From: AC-37 sp036389835
GTDB taxonomy: Bacteria > Actinomycetota > Thermoleophilia > Solirubrobacterales > Thermoleophilaceae
DNA: 64,000 bases
NCBI GenBank assembly: GCA_036389835.1
Contig: DASVWC010000016.1
Coordinates: forward strand, 62,001-126,000
Direction: 5' to 3'
The notes below the pieces were generated by a model that did not search any database, was not told the DNA's origin, and saw only the letters and a list, made by a program, of their open reading frames with translations. The stretch's first letter is position 1. Each line of letters begins with the position of its first letter. Position numbers and translations under genes: made by a program. Positions 8,323 through 17,311 of this stretch are shown here, in pieces.

Positions 8323-8922
8323 ATGGCCGAGGAGGAGCGCCCGCGCAGCGACCGGCAGGCCGGCTTCATGCTCGTGCTGGGCATGGTCGCCCTCATGTGG
8401 GTGCTCGAGATCGCCGACGCCGCGACCGGCGGCGACCTCGACCAGTACGGCATCCAGCCGCGCGAGACCGACGGCCTGGTCGGTATCGCCACCGCACCGT
8501 TCCTCCACGCCGGCTTCGGCCACCTGATGTCGAACACGGTCCCGTTCGTCGCGATGGGCCTGGCGATCGCGCTGGCCGGCGCCGTGCGGGTGATCTCGGT
8601 GACGCTGATCGTGATGCTGGTCGGCGGCGCCGGCACGTGGCTCGTCGCGCCCGAGCACACCAACCACATCGGCGCCAGCGGGGTCGTGTTCGGCTACGCG
8701 ACCTACCTGCTGGTGCGCGGCTTCTTCAACAAGAGCGCGCTCGAGCTGCTGATGGGCCTGGTCGTGGGCGCCGTCTGGGGTACGGCGCTGCTCAGCGGAC
8801 TGCTGCCGCGCGAGGGCATCTCCTGGCAGGGCCACCTGTTCGGCGCGGTCGGCGGCGTGGTGGCGGCGCGGCTGCTCGCTACTCGTAGACCACGAAGTCG
8901 GGCTGCGGCCGGAGCGCCATGA
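8323..8922 (+). CDS. Rhomboid-family intramembrane serine protease
   Basis: A 199-aa polytopic protein with about six helices. It shows the rhomboid landmarks: FLHAGFGHLMSNTVPF (HxxxN in helix 2), the catalytic Ser in HIGASGVVFGY (GxSG, helix 4), and the catalytic His in SWQGHLFGAVGG (helix 6). It should cleave membrane-spanning substrates inside the lipid bilayer; substrates are unknown. The start at 8323 has GATACT 6 bases upstream and no SD (leaderless type). The last 44 bases overlap the end of the convergent gene at 8879-9757; the overlapped tail (after A-A-R-L-L-A) is basic and probably dispensable. Confidence 0.9.
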   Translation: MAEEERPRSDRQAGFMLVLGMVALMWVLEIADAATGGDLDQYGIQPRETDGLVGIATAPFLHAGFGHLMSNTVPFVAMGLAIALAGAVRVISVTLIVMLVGGAGTWLVAPEHTNHIGASGVVFGYATYLLVRGFFNKSALELLMGLVVGAVWGTALLSGLLPREGISWQGHLFGAVGGVVAARLLATRRPRSRAAAGAP

Positions 8923-9757
8923 CCTGGCGGGGCGTCATCACCCGGCCGTCCTCCTCGTAGAAGAGCTTGAAGCCGTCGTAGAGACCGTCGCCGGAGCGGG
9001 CGAGCCGCCCGTAGGTGCCCTCCTTCAGCGCGCGCGACCCCACGCCGTCGATCGAGATCGTGACCGCCACGCCTCCGCGCTGCCTGACGCGCGAGCGGCG
9101 GCGGATCATGTTCGCGGTGAACTGGTGCGCCACCAGGAGCTTCTGCGGCAGCCCCTCGCGCTCGACGACGCGGTCCATGTACGCCGACACGGCGTTGATC
9201 TCGTCGGCGTCCGCCGAGCCGATCACCTTGCCGGGGCGCTGGCCGGGGCCCATCCGCCACTCCGGGTCGAGCGCGATGCCCACGTCCGGCTCGCTGAGGT
9301 AGCGCCGGTACGGGCGCAGCTCCTCGATGAACGTCGAGCGTCCCGGCTGGATGTGGATCAGCAGCAGGGCGCGCGCCCTGCGGGCGGCCGCGAGGTGGCG
9401 GTCGACGATCCTCATGGGCCGGCGGTAGCGGAACCTGCCGTCCTCGCCCGGCCCGGACGAGCAGATCGTCTGGATCAGGTCGAGCGCGGGGAGCACCGGC
9501 CGCCCGCGGCGGTGATACGGCTTCGCCTGGCGGCGGAGCCGGCGCACGGAGGCCTCGAGCGGGCCGTCGCCGAGCGCGCCGAGCGCCGGGATCCCGGGCG
9601 TGCCGGCGTAGGCGACGACGCGGAAGTCCGGGAAGATCCTCGTTCCGCCGCGCGGGAGCTCGCTCTCCTGCGCGCCGGCCGCCGCCGGCCACGCGCACGC
9701 GGCGGCCAGCAGGAGCAGTGGGACGCGGCGCACGGGCCGGGAACCTACAGGTGCCAT
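8879..9757 (-). CDS. Secreted conserved protein of unknown function
   Basis: About 292 aa with a signal peptide (RRVPLLLLAAACAWPAAAGA). The mature part has a repeating alpha/beta pattern: FRVVAYAGTPGIPALG, RGRPVLPALDLIQTI, ARALLLIHIQPGRSTF, DVGIALDPEWRM, KLLVAHQFTANMI, VAVTISIDGVG. This suggests a TIM-barrel fold with D and E residues at strand ends, but no known catalytic signature is recognised. The ATG at 9757 has GGGGAG 6 bases upstream; a GTG at 9733 is an alternative. It converges on the rhomboid gene with a 44-base overlap and diverges from the methyltransferase, whose promoter lies between. Confidence 0.75.
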   Translation of the reverse strand: MAPVGSRPVRRVPLLLLAAACAWPAAAGAQESELPRGGTRIFPDFRVVAYAGTPGIPALGALGDGPLEASVRRLRRQAKPYHRRGRPVLPALDLIQTICSSGPGEDGRFRYRRPMRIVDRHLAAARRARALLLIHIQPGRSTFIEELRPYRRYLSEPDVGIALDPEWRMGPGQRPGKVIGSADADEINAVSAYMDRVVEREGLPQKLLVAHQFTANMIRRRSRVRQRGGVAVTISIDGVGSRALKEGTYGRLARSGDGLYDGFKLFYEEDGRVMTPRQVMALRPQPDFVVYE

Positions 9758-9762
9758 AGGCT
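9757..9762 (+). promoter_or_regulatory. -10 element of the O-methyltransferase gene
   Basis: TAGGCT ends 8 bases before the GTG at 9771. It overlaps the start codon of the divergent secreted-protein gene, so the two promoters must occupy the same DNA. Confidence 0.45.
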
Positions 9763-9770
9763 GGCTCCCC

Positions 9771-10409
9771 GTGCCCGTGAACGACCCGGACATCGACCGC
9801 TACTGCGAGGAGCACACCACGCGCCCGCCGGACGCGCTGCTGCGCCTGGCCGAGGAGACCCGCGAGCAGCTCGACTTCCCCCAGATGCTCACCGGCACGG
9901 TCGAGGGGCGCTTCCTCGAGCTGCTCGTGTGGGCGGCGCGCCCGCGGCTCGTCCTCGAGATCGGCACCTTCTCCGGCTACTCGGCGCTGTCGATGGCCCA
10001 GGCCCTGCCGGACGGCGGCCGGATCGTCACCTGCGAGATCAGCGACCGGCACGCCGACTTCGCCCAGCGGCACGTCGACGAGTCGCCCCACGCGGACCGG
10101 ATCGAGATCCGCCGCGGCCCCGCGCTCGACACGATCGCCCAGCTCGACGGCCCGTTCGACCTCGTCTTCGTGGACGCCGACAAGACCGGCTACGCGAGCT
10201 ACGTCGACGCGACGCTGCCGAAGCTCTCCGAGCGCGGCCTGCTGGTGATCGACAACACGCTCTGGAGCGGCAACGTCCTCGACCCCGGCGAGGACGACGA
10301 GAACGGCAGGGCGCTCGCCGCCCTGAACGACCGCCTCGCCGCCGATCCCGGCGTGGTGGCCGTGCAGCTGCCGATCCGCGACGGCGTGACGCTCGTACGC
10401 CGGGCGTGA
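9771..10409 (+). CDS. Class I O-methyltransferase (caffeoyl-CoA/catechol type)
   Basis: SAM-dependent methyltransferase of 212 aa, the usual length for the family. It shows LVLEIGTFSGYSALSMAQALP (SAM motif I), ITCEISDRHADFAQ (motif II), FDLVFVDADKTGYASY (metal-binding Asp pair) and GLLVIDNTLWSGNVLDP, all diagnostic of cation-dependent O-methyltransferases acting on catechol-like substrates. The GTG start is preceded by TAGGCT; a second GTG two codons later is possible. The stop overlaps the next start (GTGA), so it is co-translated with the thioesterase. Confidence 0.92.
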   Translation: MPVNDPDIDRYCEEHTTRPPDALLRLAEETREQLDFPQMLTGTVEGRFLELLVWAARPRLVLEIGTFSGYSALSMAQALPDGGRIVTCEISDRHADFAQRHVDESPHADRIEIRRGPALDTIAQLDGPFDLVFVDADKTGYASYVDATLPKLSERGLLVIDNTLWSGNVLDPGEDDENGRALAALNDRLAADPGVVAVQLPIRDGVTLVRRA

Positions 10410-11185
10410 GCCCGGGCTCGATCTACGTCGCCGACGGCGACTCCTACGTACCGACCGCCCTCGCCCGCGGGCCCTGGGACCCGGGCGCCCAGCACGGCGG
10501 CGCGCCCGCGGCGCTGCTCGCGCGCGAGCTCGAGCGCGAGTCCGGCGGGCTCGGGCTCGTGCGGATCACGCTCGAGCTGCTGAGGCCGGTCCCGCTCGAG
10601 CCGCTGACGGTCGCGACCCGAGTGGTGCGCGGGGGCCGGCGCGTGCAGCTCACCGAGGCGACGCTCGCGGCCGGCGGCACCGAGGTGTGCCGCGCGCTCG
10701 GCCTCGCGCTCGCGCGCCCGGCCGGCGCCTCGCCCGAGATCGCCGCGGCGGCGGCGCCCCTGCCGCCGCCCGACGGCGTCGAGCCGTCCCCGTCGCCGCC
10801 GGGCGAGAAGCCGATGTTCGGCGGCGACGGCGTGGAGCTGCGCTTCGTCAAGGGCAGGTTCCAGGAGCCCGGCCCCGCCGCCGCCTGGACCCGCCTCAGG
10901 GTGCCGCTGGTGGAGGGCGAGGACCCCACCCCGGTCCAGCGGGTGGCCGCGGCCGCCGACTTCGGCAACGGGGTGAGCGCCGCCCTCGACTGGACCGACC
11001 ACGTGTTCATCAACCCCGACCTGACGATCTACTTCGTCCGCCCGCCGCGCGGCGAGTGGGTCGGCCTCGATAGCCGGACCGCGGTCGAGGCCGACGGCGT
11101 CGGCCTCTCGGAGAGCGTGCTGCACGACCGCGACGGCGTGATCGGCCACGCCGCTCAGGCGTTAATCGTCGGGGCCAGGGGGTAA
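10406..11185 (+). CDS. TesB-like acyl-CoA thioesterase family protein
   Basis: A 259-aa double-hotdog protein. The N-terminal hotdog begins with GPWDPGAQHGGAPAALLARELE, the typical substrate-pocket helix of this family, and ends with the L-x-R-P-V strand. The second hotdog contains VAAAADFGNGVSAALDWTDHVFINPDLTIYF and the final SESVLHDRDGVIGHAAQ. It would hydrolyse acyl-CoA thioesters; chain length is unknown. Starts in the stop of the methyltransferase (GTGA) and forms a two-gene operon with it. Confidence 0.82.
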   Translation: MSPGSIYVADGDSYVPTALARGPWDPGAQHGGAPAALLARELERESGGLGLVRITLELLRPVPLEPLTVATRVVRGGRRVQLTEATLAAGGTEVCRALGLALARPAGASPEIAAAAAPLPPPDGVEPSPSPPGEKPMFGGDGVELRFVKGRFQEPGPAAAWTRLRVPLVEGEDPTPVQRVAAAADFGNGVSAALDWTDHVFINPDLTIYFVRPPRGEWVGLDSRTAVEADGVGLSESVLHDRDGVIGHAAQALIVGARG

Positions 11186-11196
11186 ACCCCTCACCA

Positions 11197-12390
11197 ATGA
11201 TCGGGGGCTTTGTAGCGGACGGCTTCGAGGCCGTGCGGGACAGGTTCGAGCGAAACCTCGCGGAGCGCCGCGAGCTGGGCGCCGCCTGCGCCGTGTACCT
11301 GGGCGGCGAGAAGGTGGTCGACCTCTGGGGCGGCGTCCGCGACGCGCGCAGCGGCGCGCGCTGGGACGAGGACACGCTCGTGCTCGTCTACTCCACCTCC
11401 AAGGGGCTTGCCGCGATGACCCTCGCGATGCTCCACTCGCGCGGCCACCTCGACTACGACGAGCGCGTGTCGACCTACTGGCCCGAGTTCGCGCAGGCCG
11501 GCAAGGAGAAGGTCACGGTCAGGCAGCTGCTCGCGCACGAGGCCGGTCTGCCGGTGGTGGACGAGGCGCTCGACCCCGAGCTGATCGCCGACTTCGACCG
11601 CCTCGCCGAGGTGATCGCCCGCCAGCGCCCGGTCTGGGAGCCGGGCAGCCGCCACGGCTACCACGGGCTCAGCATCGGCTGGTACATGGGCGAGCTGGTC
11701 CGCCGGGTCGACCCCGGCCACCGCACGCTCGGGCGCTTCTTCGCGGAGGAGATCGCGGGGCCGCTGGAGCTCGACGTCTACTTCGGCGTGCCCGAGGACG
11801 TGCCGAAGCGCCGGATCGCGCGGATCGAGCGCGCGGCGATCCGCTCGCTGCCGGGCCTGCGCGACCTGCCGCCGCGAATGGCGCTCGCCATGGCCAACCC
11901 GCGCTCGGTCACGTTCAAGGCGTTCGCGAACCCCCGGCTGCGCAGCCCGGCGTCGATCGACAGCCGGCGCTTCCGCCACCTCGAGTTCCCGGCCGCGGGC
12001 GCGCTGGGCACGGCGCGCGACATCGCGCGCGCGTACTCGGCCTTCGCTCGGCAGGAGCCCGAGCTGGGGATCGACGACGACACCATGGCGGAGCTGACCG
12101 CGCCGCCGCGGCCGCCGGCGCGCGGCTGGCACGACGAGGTGCTCAAGATCGACACCGCCTTCTCGCTGGGCTTCGCCCGCCCGCAGGGTCCGCTCGACTT
12201 CGGCTTCAGCAGGCGCGCCTTCGGCCACCCCGGGGCGGGCGGCTCGTTCGCGTTCGCCGACCCGGACCGCGAGGTCGCGTTCGCGTACGTGATGAACCGC
12301 ATGGGCTTCCACGTCAACAACGACCCGCGCGAGAAGTCCCTGCGGGACGCGTTGATGGGCTGCCTGGATCGTGAGCTGAAAGCCGCATAG
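11197..12390 (+). CDS. Beta-lactamase-related serine hydrolase (EstB/class C type)
   Basis: A 397-aa penicillin-binding-like esterase or peptidase. The nucleophile lies in VLVYSTSKGLAAM (S-x-x-K), the general base Tyr in HGYHGLSIGW (Y-x-x equivalent), and the third motif in FGHPGAGGSFAFADP (H-P-G). The lack of a signal peptide argues for a cytoplasmic carboxylesterase rather than a secreted beta-lactamase. It lies 11 bases after the thioesterase; G-rich GGGGGTAAACCCC across the intergenic gap could fold as a small hairpin. Confidence 0.88.
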   Translation: MIGGFVADGFEAVRDRFERNLAERRELGAACAVYLGGEKVVDLWGGVRDARSGARWDEDTLVLVYSTSKGLAAMTLAMLHSRGHLDYDERVSTYWPEFAQAGKEKVTVRQLLAHEAGLPVVDEALDPELIADFDRLAEVIARQRPVWEPGSRHGYHGLSIGWYMGELVRRVDPGHRTLGRFFAEEIAGPLELDVYFGVPEDVPKRRIARIERAAIRSLPGLRDLPPRMALAMANPRSVTFKAFANPRLRSPASIDSRRFRHLEFPAAGALGTARDIARAYSAFARQEPELGIDDDTMAELTAPPRPPARGWHDEVLKIDTAFSLGFARPQGPLDFGFSRRAFGHPGAGGSFAFADPDREVAFAYVMNRMGFHVNNDPREKSLRDALMGCLDRELKAA

Positions 12391-12399
12391 GCTCCGGCC

Positions 12400-12999
12400 A
12401 TGGAGCTCGTCGCGTCGCTCGTGAGCGCGGGCTGGGCGTCGGGCGTCAACGCCTACCTCACCGTGGCGCTGATGTCGCTGCTCGGCCGCGCCGGGGTGGG
12501 CGACGTGCCGGAGGAGCTCCAGACCGACGGCGTGCTGGTCGCCGCGCTGGCGCTCTACGCGATCGAGTTCGTGGTCGACAAGGTGCCGCTGCTCGACAGC
12601 GCCTGGGACCTGGTCCACACGATCGTGCGTCCCGCGATCGCGAGCGCGGTCGGGGTCGAGCTCGGCGGCGACATGGGGGCGGCCGGCGTCGAGGAGGTCT
12701 TCGCCGGCGGCGGGGCGGGCGCGCTGGCGTTCGCCAGCCACGCGGTCAAGGCCGGCATCCGTCTGGCGGTCAACACCTCGCCCGAGCCGGCCTCCAACAT
12801 CTTCGTGAGCCTGCTCGAGGACGGCATGGTCGCCGGCGTCACGATCCTGGCGCTCGAGCACCCGGTGCCGGCCGCGGCGATCGCGGTCGTGCTGCTCGTC
12901 GCCGGCGTCGCGCTGGCGGTGTTCCTCGCCAAGCGGATCCGGCGAGCCGCCCGCTTCCTGCGCGAGCGCTGGGGGAGGGGGTCACCGCCGGCGGGCTAG
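12400..12999 (+). CDS. DUF4126-type membrane protein
   Basis: A 199-aa polytopic membrane protein. Family features from memory: W-A-S-G-V-N-A-Y at the start, ALYAIEFVVDKVPLLDSAWDLVHTIVRP in the middle, and a duplicated helical hairpin (residues 95-150, then 155-185). Function unknown. TAGGCT, which shares its TAG with the stop of the hydrolase, ends 6 bases before the ATG, so this gene can have its own leaderless transcript. Its stop codon and that of the convergent stress protein share the palindrome CTAG. Confidence 0.82.
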   Translation: MELVASLVSAGWASGVNAYLTVALMSLLGRAGVGDVPEELQTDGVLVAALALYAIEFVVDKVPLLDSAWDLVHTIVRPAIASAVGVELGGDMGAAGVEEVFAGGGAGALAFASHAVKAGIRLAVNTSPEPASNIFVSLLEDGMVAGVTILALEHPVPAAAIAVVLLVAGVALAVFLAKRIRRAARFLRERWGRGSPPAG

Positions 13000-13430
13000 G
13001 TCGTCTTCACCACGAACACCGAGCACGGCGCCTTGTGGGCGACCGTGTTCGGCACCGAGCCGAGGATGCGGCGCTGCATGCCCTTGTTGCCGACCACGAT
13101 CACGTCGGCGCCGTGGGCCTCGGCGATGTCGCACAGCACCTCGGCGGGGTCTCCGTTGCGCGCCTCGCTCGCGTACGAGAGCCCCTTCTCGCCGGCGGCC
13201 TCCTCGACCCTGCGCAGCGTGGCGTCGACCTCCTCGCTCGGGTTGATCGACCACTGGATGTCCTGAGGGGCGTCCTGCTGCTCGCGCCGGAGCTGGCCCT
13301 CCGAGACCGGCTTGTACGCGCTGGCGATGATCAGCTTCGCGCCGTAGCGCTCGGCCATGTCCATCGCGAAGTCCACTGCCACCTGCGCGGTGTCCGAGCC
13401 GTCGGTCCCCACGGCGATCGTCTTGACCAT
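12996..13430 (-). CDS. Universal stress protein (UspA family)
   Basis: A single Usp domain of 144 aa. It begins with KTIAVGTDGSDTAQVAVDFA and ends with the nucleotide-binding stretch VIVVGNKGMQRRILGSVPN followed by VAHKAPCSVFVV. The G-x-x-G to G-S loop is 3 residues shorter than the usual nine, so ATP binding should be tested rather than assumed. The ATG at 13430 has AGGGGGAGGA immediately upstream, so this is a leadered gene. It is divergent from the small membrane protein at 13501. Confidence 0.9.
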   Translation of the reverse strand: MVKTIAVGTDGSDTAQVAVDFAMDMAERYGAKLIIASAYKPVSEGQLRREQQDAPQDIQWSINPSEEVDATLRRVEEAAGEKGLSYASEARNGDPAEVLCDIAEAHGADVIVVGNKGMQRRILGSVPNTVAHKAPCSVFVVKTT

Positions 13431-13500
13431 TCCTCCCCCTTGCTTGCCAGCGCCGGTTGCGCCTCTTAGGATCACGGCAGGCTAACGGGGGAGAGCGCAC

Positions 13501-13716
13501 GTGGGCAAGCTGGCAATCCAGATCGGGATCTTCGCCGTGGTCGCGGCCCTCCTCGGCTACGCGCTGCTCGAGTCCGTCGACGGCTGGGCGGACTGGGTCG
13601 TGTTCGGCGTGGTGGTGATGGCGGCGCTCGGCGGAGCCATCGCCGTGTGGAACCGCCAGTACCCCGCGGTGAGCCAGAAGCGCACGTTCACGCGCGACAG
13701 CGACAGCCGGTGGTGA
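13501..13716 (+). CDS. Small two-span membrane protein
   Basis: A 71-aa protein with helices at residues 4-24 (LAIQIGIFAVVAALLGYALL) and 31-50 (WVVFGVVVMAALGGAIAVW), and a polar tail ending R-D-S-D-S-R-W. GTG start with GGGGGAG 8 bases upstream. It diverges from the universal stress protein gene across a short region containing TTAGGAT. Function unknown. Confidence 0.72.
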   Translation: MGKLAIQIGIFAVVAALLGYALLESVDGWADWVVFGVVVMAALGGAIAVWNRQYPAVSQKRTFTRDSDSRW

Positions 13717-13731
13717 GCGGCTGAGCCGCTC

Positions 13732-15756
13732 GTGACCGGCAGGGGGGCCGTCATGGCGGCGATCGCCGCGCTGCTCGCGGCGGCCCCGGCGGCCGTGGCG
13801 GACGCGCCCGCGCTCACCCCGCTCCACGCCACGCGCGGCGACGCGCCCGCCGTGATCGACGGCGCCGGCCGCCACGTGCTGCTGCGCGGCGTGAACGTGA
13901 ACCAGCTCGGGGACTACTACCGCGCGAACCCCGCGCTCGACCCGGTCATCCCACTCACGGAGGACGACTTCGACGCGATTGCGAGCCTCGGGTTCGACAG
14001 CGTCCGGCTGCTCGTGCACTGGTCGGCGCTGGAGCCGGTGCGCGGTGCCTTCGACGAGGCGTACGTCGCGCGGATCCGGCAGGCGGTCGGCTGGGCGAAG
14101 CAGCGCGGCCTCTACACGGTGCTCGACATGCACCAGGACGCCTGGGGCAAGCACGTGGACACGCCACCGGACGAGCAGTGCGCGCCCGGCTTCGCGAGGG
14201 CCGTGGGGTGGGACGGGGCGCCTGAGTGGGCGACCTTCACCGACGGCATGCCGACCTGCCGGGCGGGCGGCGTGCGCGAGCTCTCGTTCGCCGTGGCGCA
14301 GGCGTGGCAGTCGTTCTGGGCCGACCGCGACGGGATCCAGGGCCGGCTGGTCGCGACCTGGGCGCGGCTCGCGCGCGAGTTCGCCGCCGAGCCGGCGGTG
14401 GCCGGCTACGACCTCATCAACGAGCCGAACCCGGGCTACACCGTCGGCGCGAGCGGCCCGACGTTCCTCTCCGAGCTCTACGCGCGCTCGATCGAGGCGA
14501 TCCGCGCGGCCGAGCGCGAGGCGCCGGGCGGCTTCGCGCACGTGGTCTTCTTCGAGCCGCTGGTCGTCTGGTCCGCGACCGGCGTGGACACGGTGCCGCC
14601 GCCGTCCTTCACCGACGATCCGAACGTCGTGTTCGCTCCTCACCTCTACGCGGGCTCGATCAGCCTCGACTCCGCGGCGGGCGCTCCGTTCCTGACCCCG
14701 CGCGAGGGTCACGAGTTCGCGGCCGAGGGCGCCTCGACGTACGGGACCACCTACTGGTCCGGCGAGTGGGGCTGGTTCGGCGACCCCAAGGGCGACCGGC
14801 CGAGGATCGCGGACTACGCGCGCGAGGAGGACGCGCGGCTGGTGGGCGGGGCGTGGTGGAGCTGGAAGCAGTCGTGCGGAGACCCGCACCAGATCTCCGA
14901 GCCGGGTGGGGCGCCGCTCGGGGTCTCGCCGAGCCTCAACCGCTTCGGCTGCCCCGAGAACCGCCCGCTCGGCATCCCGGCGACCACGCGGCGGATCCTC
15001 GCGCGCGGCTACCCGCGCGCGGCGCCCGGGCGGCTGACCGCGCTCGAGAGCGACCCGGAGACCGGCGCGCTCCGCGTGGCCGGCCGCGACGAGGACCCGG
15101 ACGGGAGCTGCGAGCTGGTCGCCTGGCTCCCGGGCGGTGCGGGGCGGCCGGCGCTCGACGGCCGCAACGTGTCGGCGCCGGTGGTGAAGCCGTTCGCGGG
15201 CGGCTGGCTGGCGAGCGCGTGCGCGGCGGGCGAGTACGAGCTGCGCACGAGCGCGGCGGCCGGCGGCGGCGGCGCGGGACCCGCGGGCGGCGGATCGGCG
15301 AACCCGCCGCGCTGCCTCTCCGCGCGCTCGACCGTCGGGCACCGGAGCGTCGGCCGGGTGCGTCTCGGCGACACGCGCGGACGTGCGCTGCGCCGCGCCC
15401 GCAGCGCGCCGGCGAGCACCACCGCGTACGCGTACCGCTGGTGCGTGAAGGGGTCCGCGCGGCGGGTGGTCGCCGTCTTCGCGGGCCGGGCGGAGGGGGA
15501 TCGCATGGTGCTCGCCGCCACCAGCGCGGCGGCGCACGCCAAGCGCGGGGTGGCGCCGGGCGCGACGCGGGCGCGGCTGCTGCGGGCGTTCCCGCGCGCC
15601 CGCCGGGTCGCCTCCGGCGTCTACGCCGGCGGGCCGACCAGCCGCCACGTCTTCGGCGTGCGCTCCGGCCGCGTGGCGTTCGTCGCCGTCGCCGAGCGGG
15701 CGCTGCTCGACGAACCCGCACGGCTGCGGCGCGCCCTGCGCCGCGCCGGGCTGTGA
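13732..15756 (+). CDS. Secreted GH5 endoglycoceramidase-like hydrolase with C-terminal repeat domain
   Basis: About 674 aa. The catalytic domain (residues 30-430) has LLRGVNVNQLGDYY, VRLLVHWSALEP, YTVLDMHQDAWGKH, the acid/base Glu in YDLINEPNPGY (about 230) and the nucleophile Glu in WSGEWGWFGDP (about 343). The MHQDAW block is characteristic of endoglycoceramidase-type GH5 enzymes, which cut sugars from glycolipids. The C-terminal 150 residues contain two similar blocks, VGRVRLGDTRGRALRRA and RGVAPGATRARLLRAF, followed by a VFGVRSGRV strand; this looks like a duplicated small domain of unknown role. The GTG at 13732 keeps an Arg before the signal core; an ATG at 13753 with AGGGGGG upstream is the alternative. 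Confidence 0.85.
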   Translation: MTGRGAVMAAIAALLAAAPAAVADAPALTPLHATRGDAPAVIDGAGRHVLLRGVNVNQLGDYYRANPALDPVIPLTEDDFDAIASLGFDSVRLLVHWSALEPVRGAFDEAYVARIRQAVGWAKQRGLYTVLDMHQDAWGKHVDTPPDEQCAPGFARAVGWDGAPEWATFTDGMPTCRAGGVRELSFAVAQAWQSFWADRDGIQGRLVATWARLAREFAAEPAVAGYDLINEPNPGYTVGASGPTFLSELYARSIEAIRAAEREAPGGFAHVVFFEPLVVWSATGVDTVPPPSFTDDPNVVFAPHLYAGSISLDSAAGAPFLTPREGHEFAAEGASTYGTTYWSGEWGWFGDPKGDRPRIADYAREEDARLVGGAWWSWKQSCGDPHQISEPGGAPLGVSPSLNRFGCPENRPLGIPATTRRILARGYPRAAPGRLTALESDPETGALRVAGRDEDPDGSCELVAWLPGGAGRPALDGRNVSAPVVKPFAGGWLASACAAGEYELRTSAAAGGGGAGPAGGGSANPPRCLSARSTVGHRSVGRVRLGDTRGRALRRARSAPASTTAYAYRWCVKGSARRVVAVFAGRAEGDRMVLAATSAAAHAKRGVAPGATRARLLRAFPRARRVASGVYAGGPTSRHVFGVRSGRVAFVAVAERALLDEPARLRRALRRAGL

Positions 15757-15763
15757 CCGGCGC

Positions 15764-15769
15764 TAGCGT
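15764..15769 (+). promoter_or_regulatory. -10 element deciding the start of the monooxygenase gene
   Basis: TAGCGT ends exactly 7 bases before GTG 15777. This supports 15777, rather than the upstream GTGs at 15753 and 15768, as the start of a leaderless message. Confidence 0.5.
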
Positions 15770-15776
15770 GCCGGGG

Positions 15777-17276
15777 GTGAGTTCGCGCAACGGGTCGGGC
15801 ACGGGGACGCCGGAGATCGCGATCATCGGCGCCGGCTTCGGCGGGATCGGCCTCGGGATACAGCTCCGCAAGGCCGGGATCGAGTCGTTCACGATCCTCG
15901 AGAAGGCGGGCCGCGTAGGTGGCGTCTGGCGCGACAACTCGTACCCGGGGCTCACCTGCGACGTGCCGTCGCTGCTCTACCAGTTCTCGTTCGAGCCCAA
16001 CCACGACTGGAGCCGCCGCTTCCCGCGCCGCGACGAGATCCTCGCCTACATCGAGCGCTGCGCGGACAAGTACGGCCTGAACGACCACATCCGTCTCGGC
16101 ACGGAGGTCGCGCGGGCGGACTTCGACGAGGACGCCGGGCGCTGGCGCGTCGGACTCGTGGGCGGCGAGGAGATCGGCGCGGACGTGCTGGTGACCGCCA
16201 TGGGGCAGCTCTCGCGCCCGTCGTACCCGCGCATCCCCGGCCTCGACGGCTTCGAGGGGGAGCTGTTCCACTCGGCCCGCTGGAACCACGACTACGACCT
16301 GACCGGCAAGCGCGTCGCGGCGATCGGGACCGGCGCGAGCGCCATCCAGTACATCCCGGAGATCGCGCCGGTCGTGGGCCGGCTCGACGTCTACCAGCGC
16401 ACCCCGAACTGGACCGTCGCGAAGGCCGACCGCCCGTACCGTCAGCGCGAGAAGGCGCTCTTCCGGCGCTTCCCGTGGATCCCCGCGCTCAGCCGGCGGC
16501 TGACCTACACGCGCTTCGAGCTGTTCACGCTTGGGATGACCAGGGCGCCGTGGATCCTGAAGCTGCACGAGCGCGACCACAAGCGCCGGGTCGAGCGGGA
16601 GGTGCCGGACCCCGAGCTGCGCGCCAAGCTGATCCCCGACTACCCGCTCGGCTGCAAGCGCGTGCTGGTCACGAGCGACTGGCTGCCCGCGCTCGCGCGG
16701 CCGAACGTCCACGTGATCACCGAGGACGTGGCGGCCGTCACGCCGTCCGGGGTCCGCACGGCCGGCGGCGCCGAGCGGCCGGCCGACGCGATCATCCTCG
16801 GCACGGGCTTCCAGACCAACGACTTCCTCGCCCCGATGGACGTCCGCGGCCTGGGCGGGCGCGACCTGAACGACGCCTGGCACGACGGAGCGGACGCGTA
16901 CCTCGGCCTGGCGGTCAGCGGCTTCCCGAACATGTTCATGCTTTACGGGCCCAACACGAACCTCGGCGCGGGCTCGATCATCACGATGCTGGAGAGCCAG
17001 ATCGGCTACGTGGTCGAGGCCGTGCGCGAGCTCCAGCGCGGGCGCGCACGCTGGATGGACGTGCGCGACGACGTGCAGTCGGCGTTCAACGAGGAGGTCC
17101 AGCGGCGGCTGGCCGGCAGCGTCTGGACCGCGGGCTGCAACAGCTGGTACCGCACGGAGTCCGGCAAGGTGACCAACAACTGGGCCGGCTTCGTGACCGA
17201 GTACCGGCGCCGGACGCGGCGCCCGGACCCGGCCGACTACCGGCTCGTGCAGGCCCGGCCAAAAGCCCGTGCATAG
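15777..17276 (+). CDS. Flavin-containing monooxygenase, Baeyer-Villiger type
   Basis: A 499-aa FAD and NADPH enzyme that inserts oxygen into ketones or oxidises other carbonyl substrates. It shows the FAD motif GAGFGGIGLG, the family stretch GGVWRDNSYPGLTCDVPS, the Baeyer-Villiger fingerprint FEGELFHSARW (F-x-G-x3-H-x3-W), the NADPH motif IGTGASA and the later GTGFQTNDF motif. The substrate is unknown. The preceding gene ends at 15756; GTG codons at 15753 and 15768 are in frame, but TAGCGT spaced 7 bases before 15777 favours the latter. Confidence 0.92.
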   Translation: MSSRNGSGTGTPEIAIIGAGFGGIGLGIQLRKAGIESFTILEKAGRVGGVWRDNSYPGLTCDVPSLLYQFSFEPNHDWSRRFPRRDEILAYIERCADKYGLNDHIRLGTEVARADFDEDAGRWRVGLVGGEEIGADVLVTAMGQLSRPSYPRIPGLDGFEGELFHSARWNHDYDLTGKRVAAIGTGASAIQYIPEIAPVVGRLDVYQRTPNWTVAKADRPYRQREKALFRRFPWIPALSRRLTYTRFELFTLGMTRAPWILKLHERDHKRRVEREVPDPELRAKLIPDYPLGCKRVLVTSDWLPALARPNVHVITEDVAAVTPSGVRTAGGAERPADAIILGTGFQTNDFLAPMDVRGLGGRDLNDAWHDGADAYLGLAVSGFPNMFMLYGPNTNLGAGSIITMLESQIGYVVEAVRELQRGRARWMDVRDDVQSAFNEEVQRRLAGSVWTAGCNSWYRTESGKVTNNWAGFVTEYRRRTRRPDPADYRLVQARPKARA

Positions 17277-17311
17277 CTAGCGCAACGGCCGCTCGGAGCG
17301 CATAATGGAGG

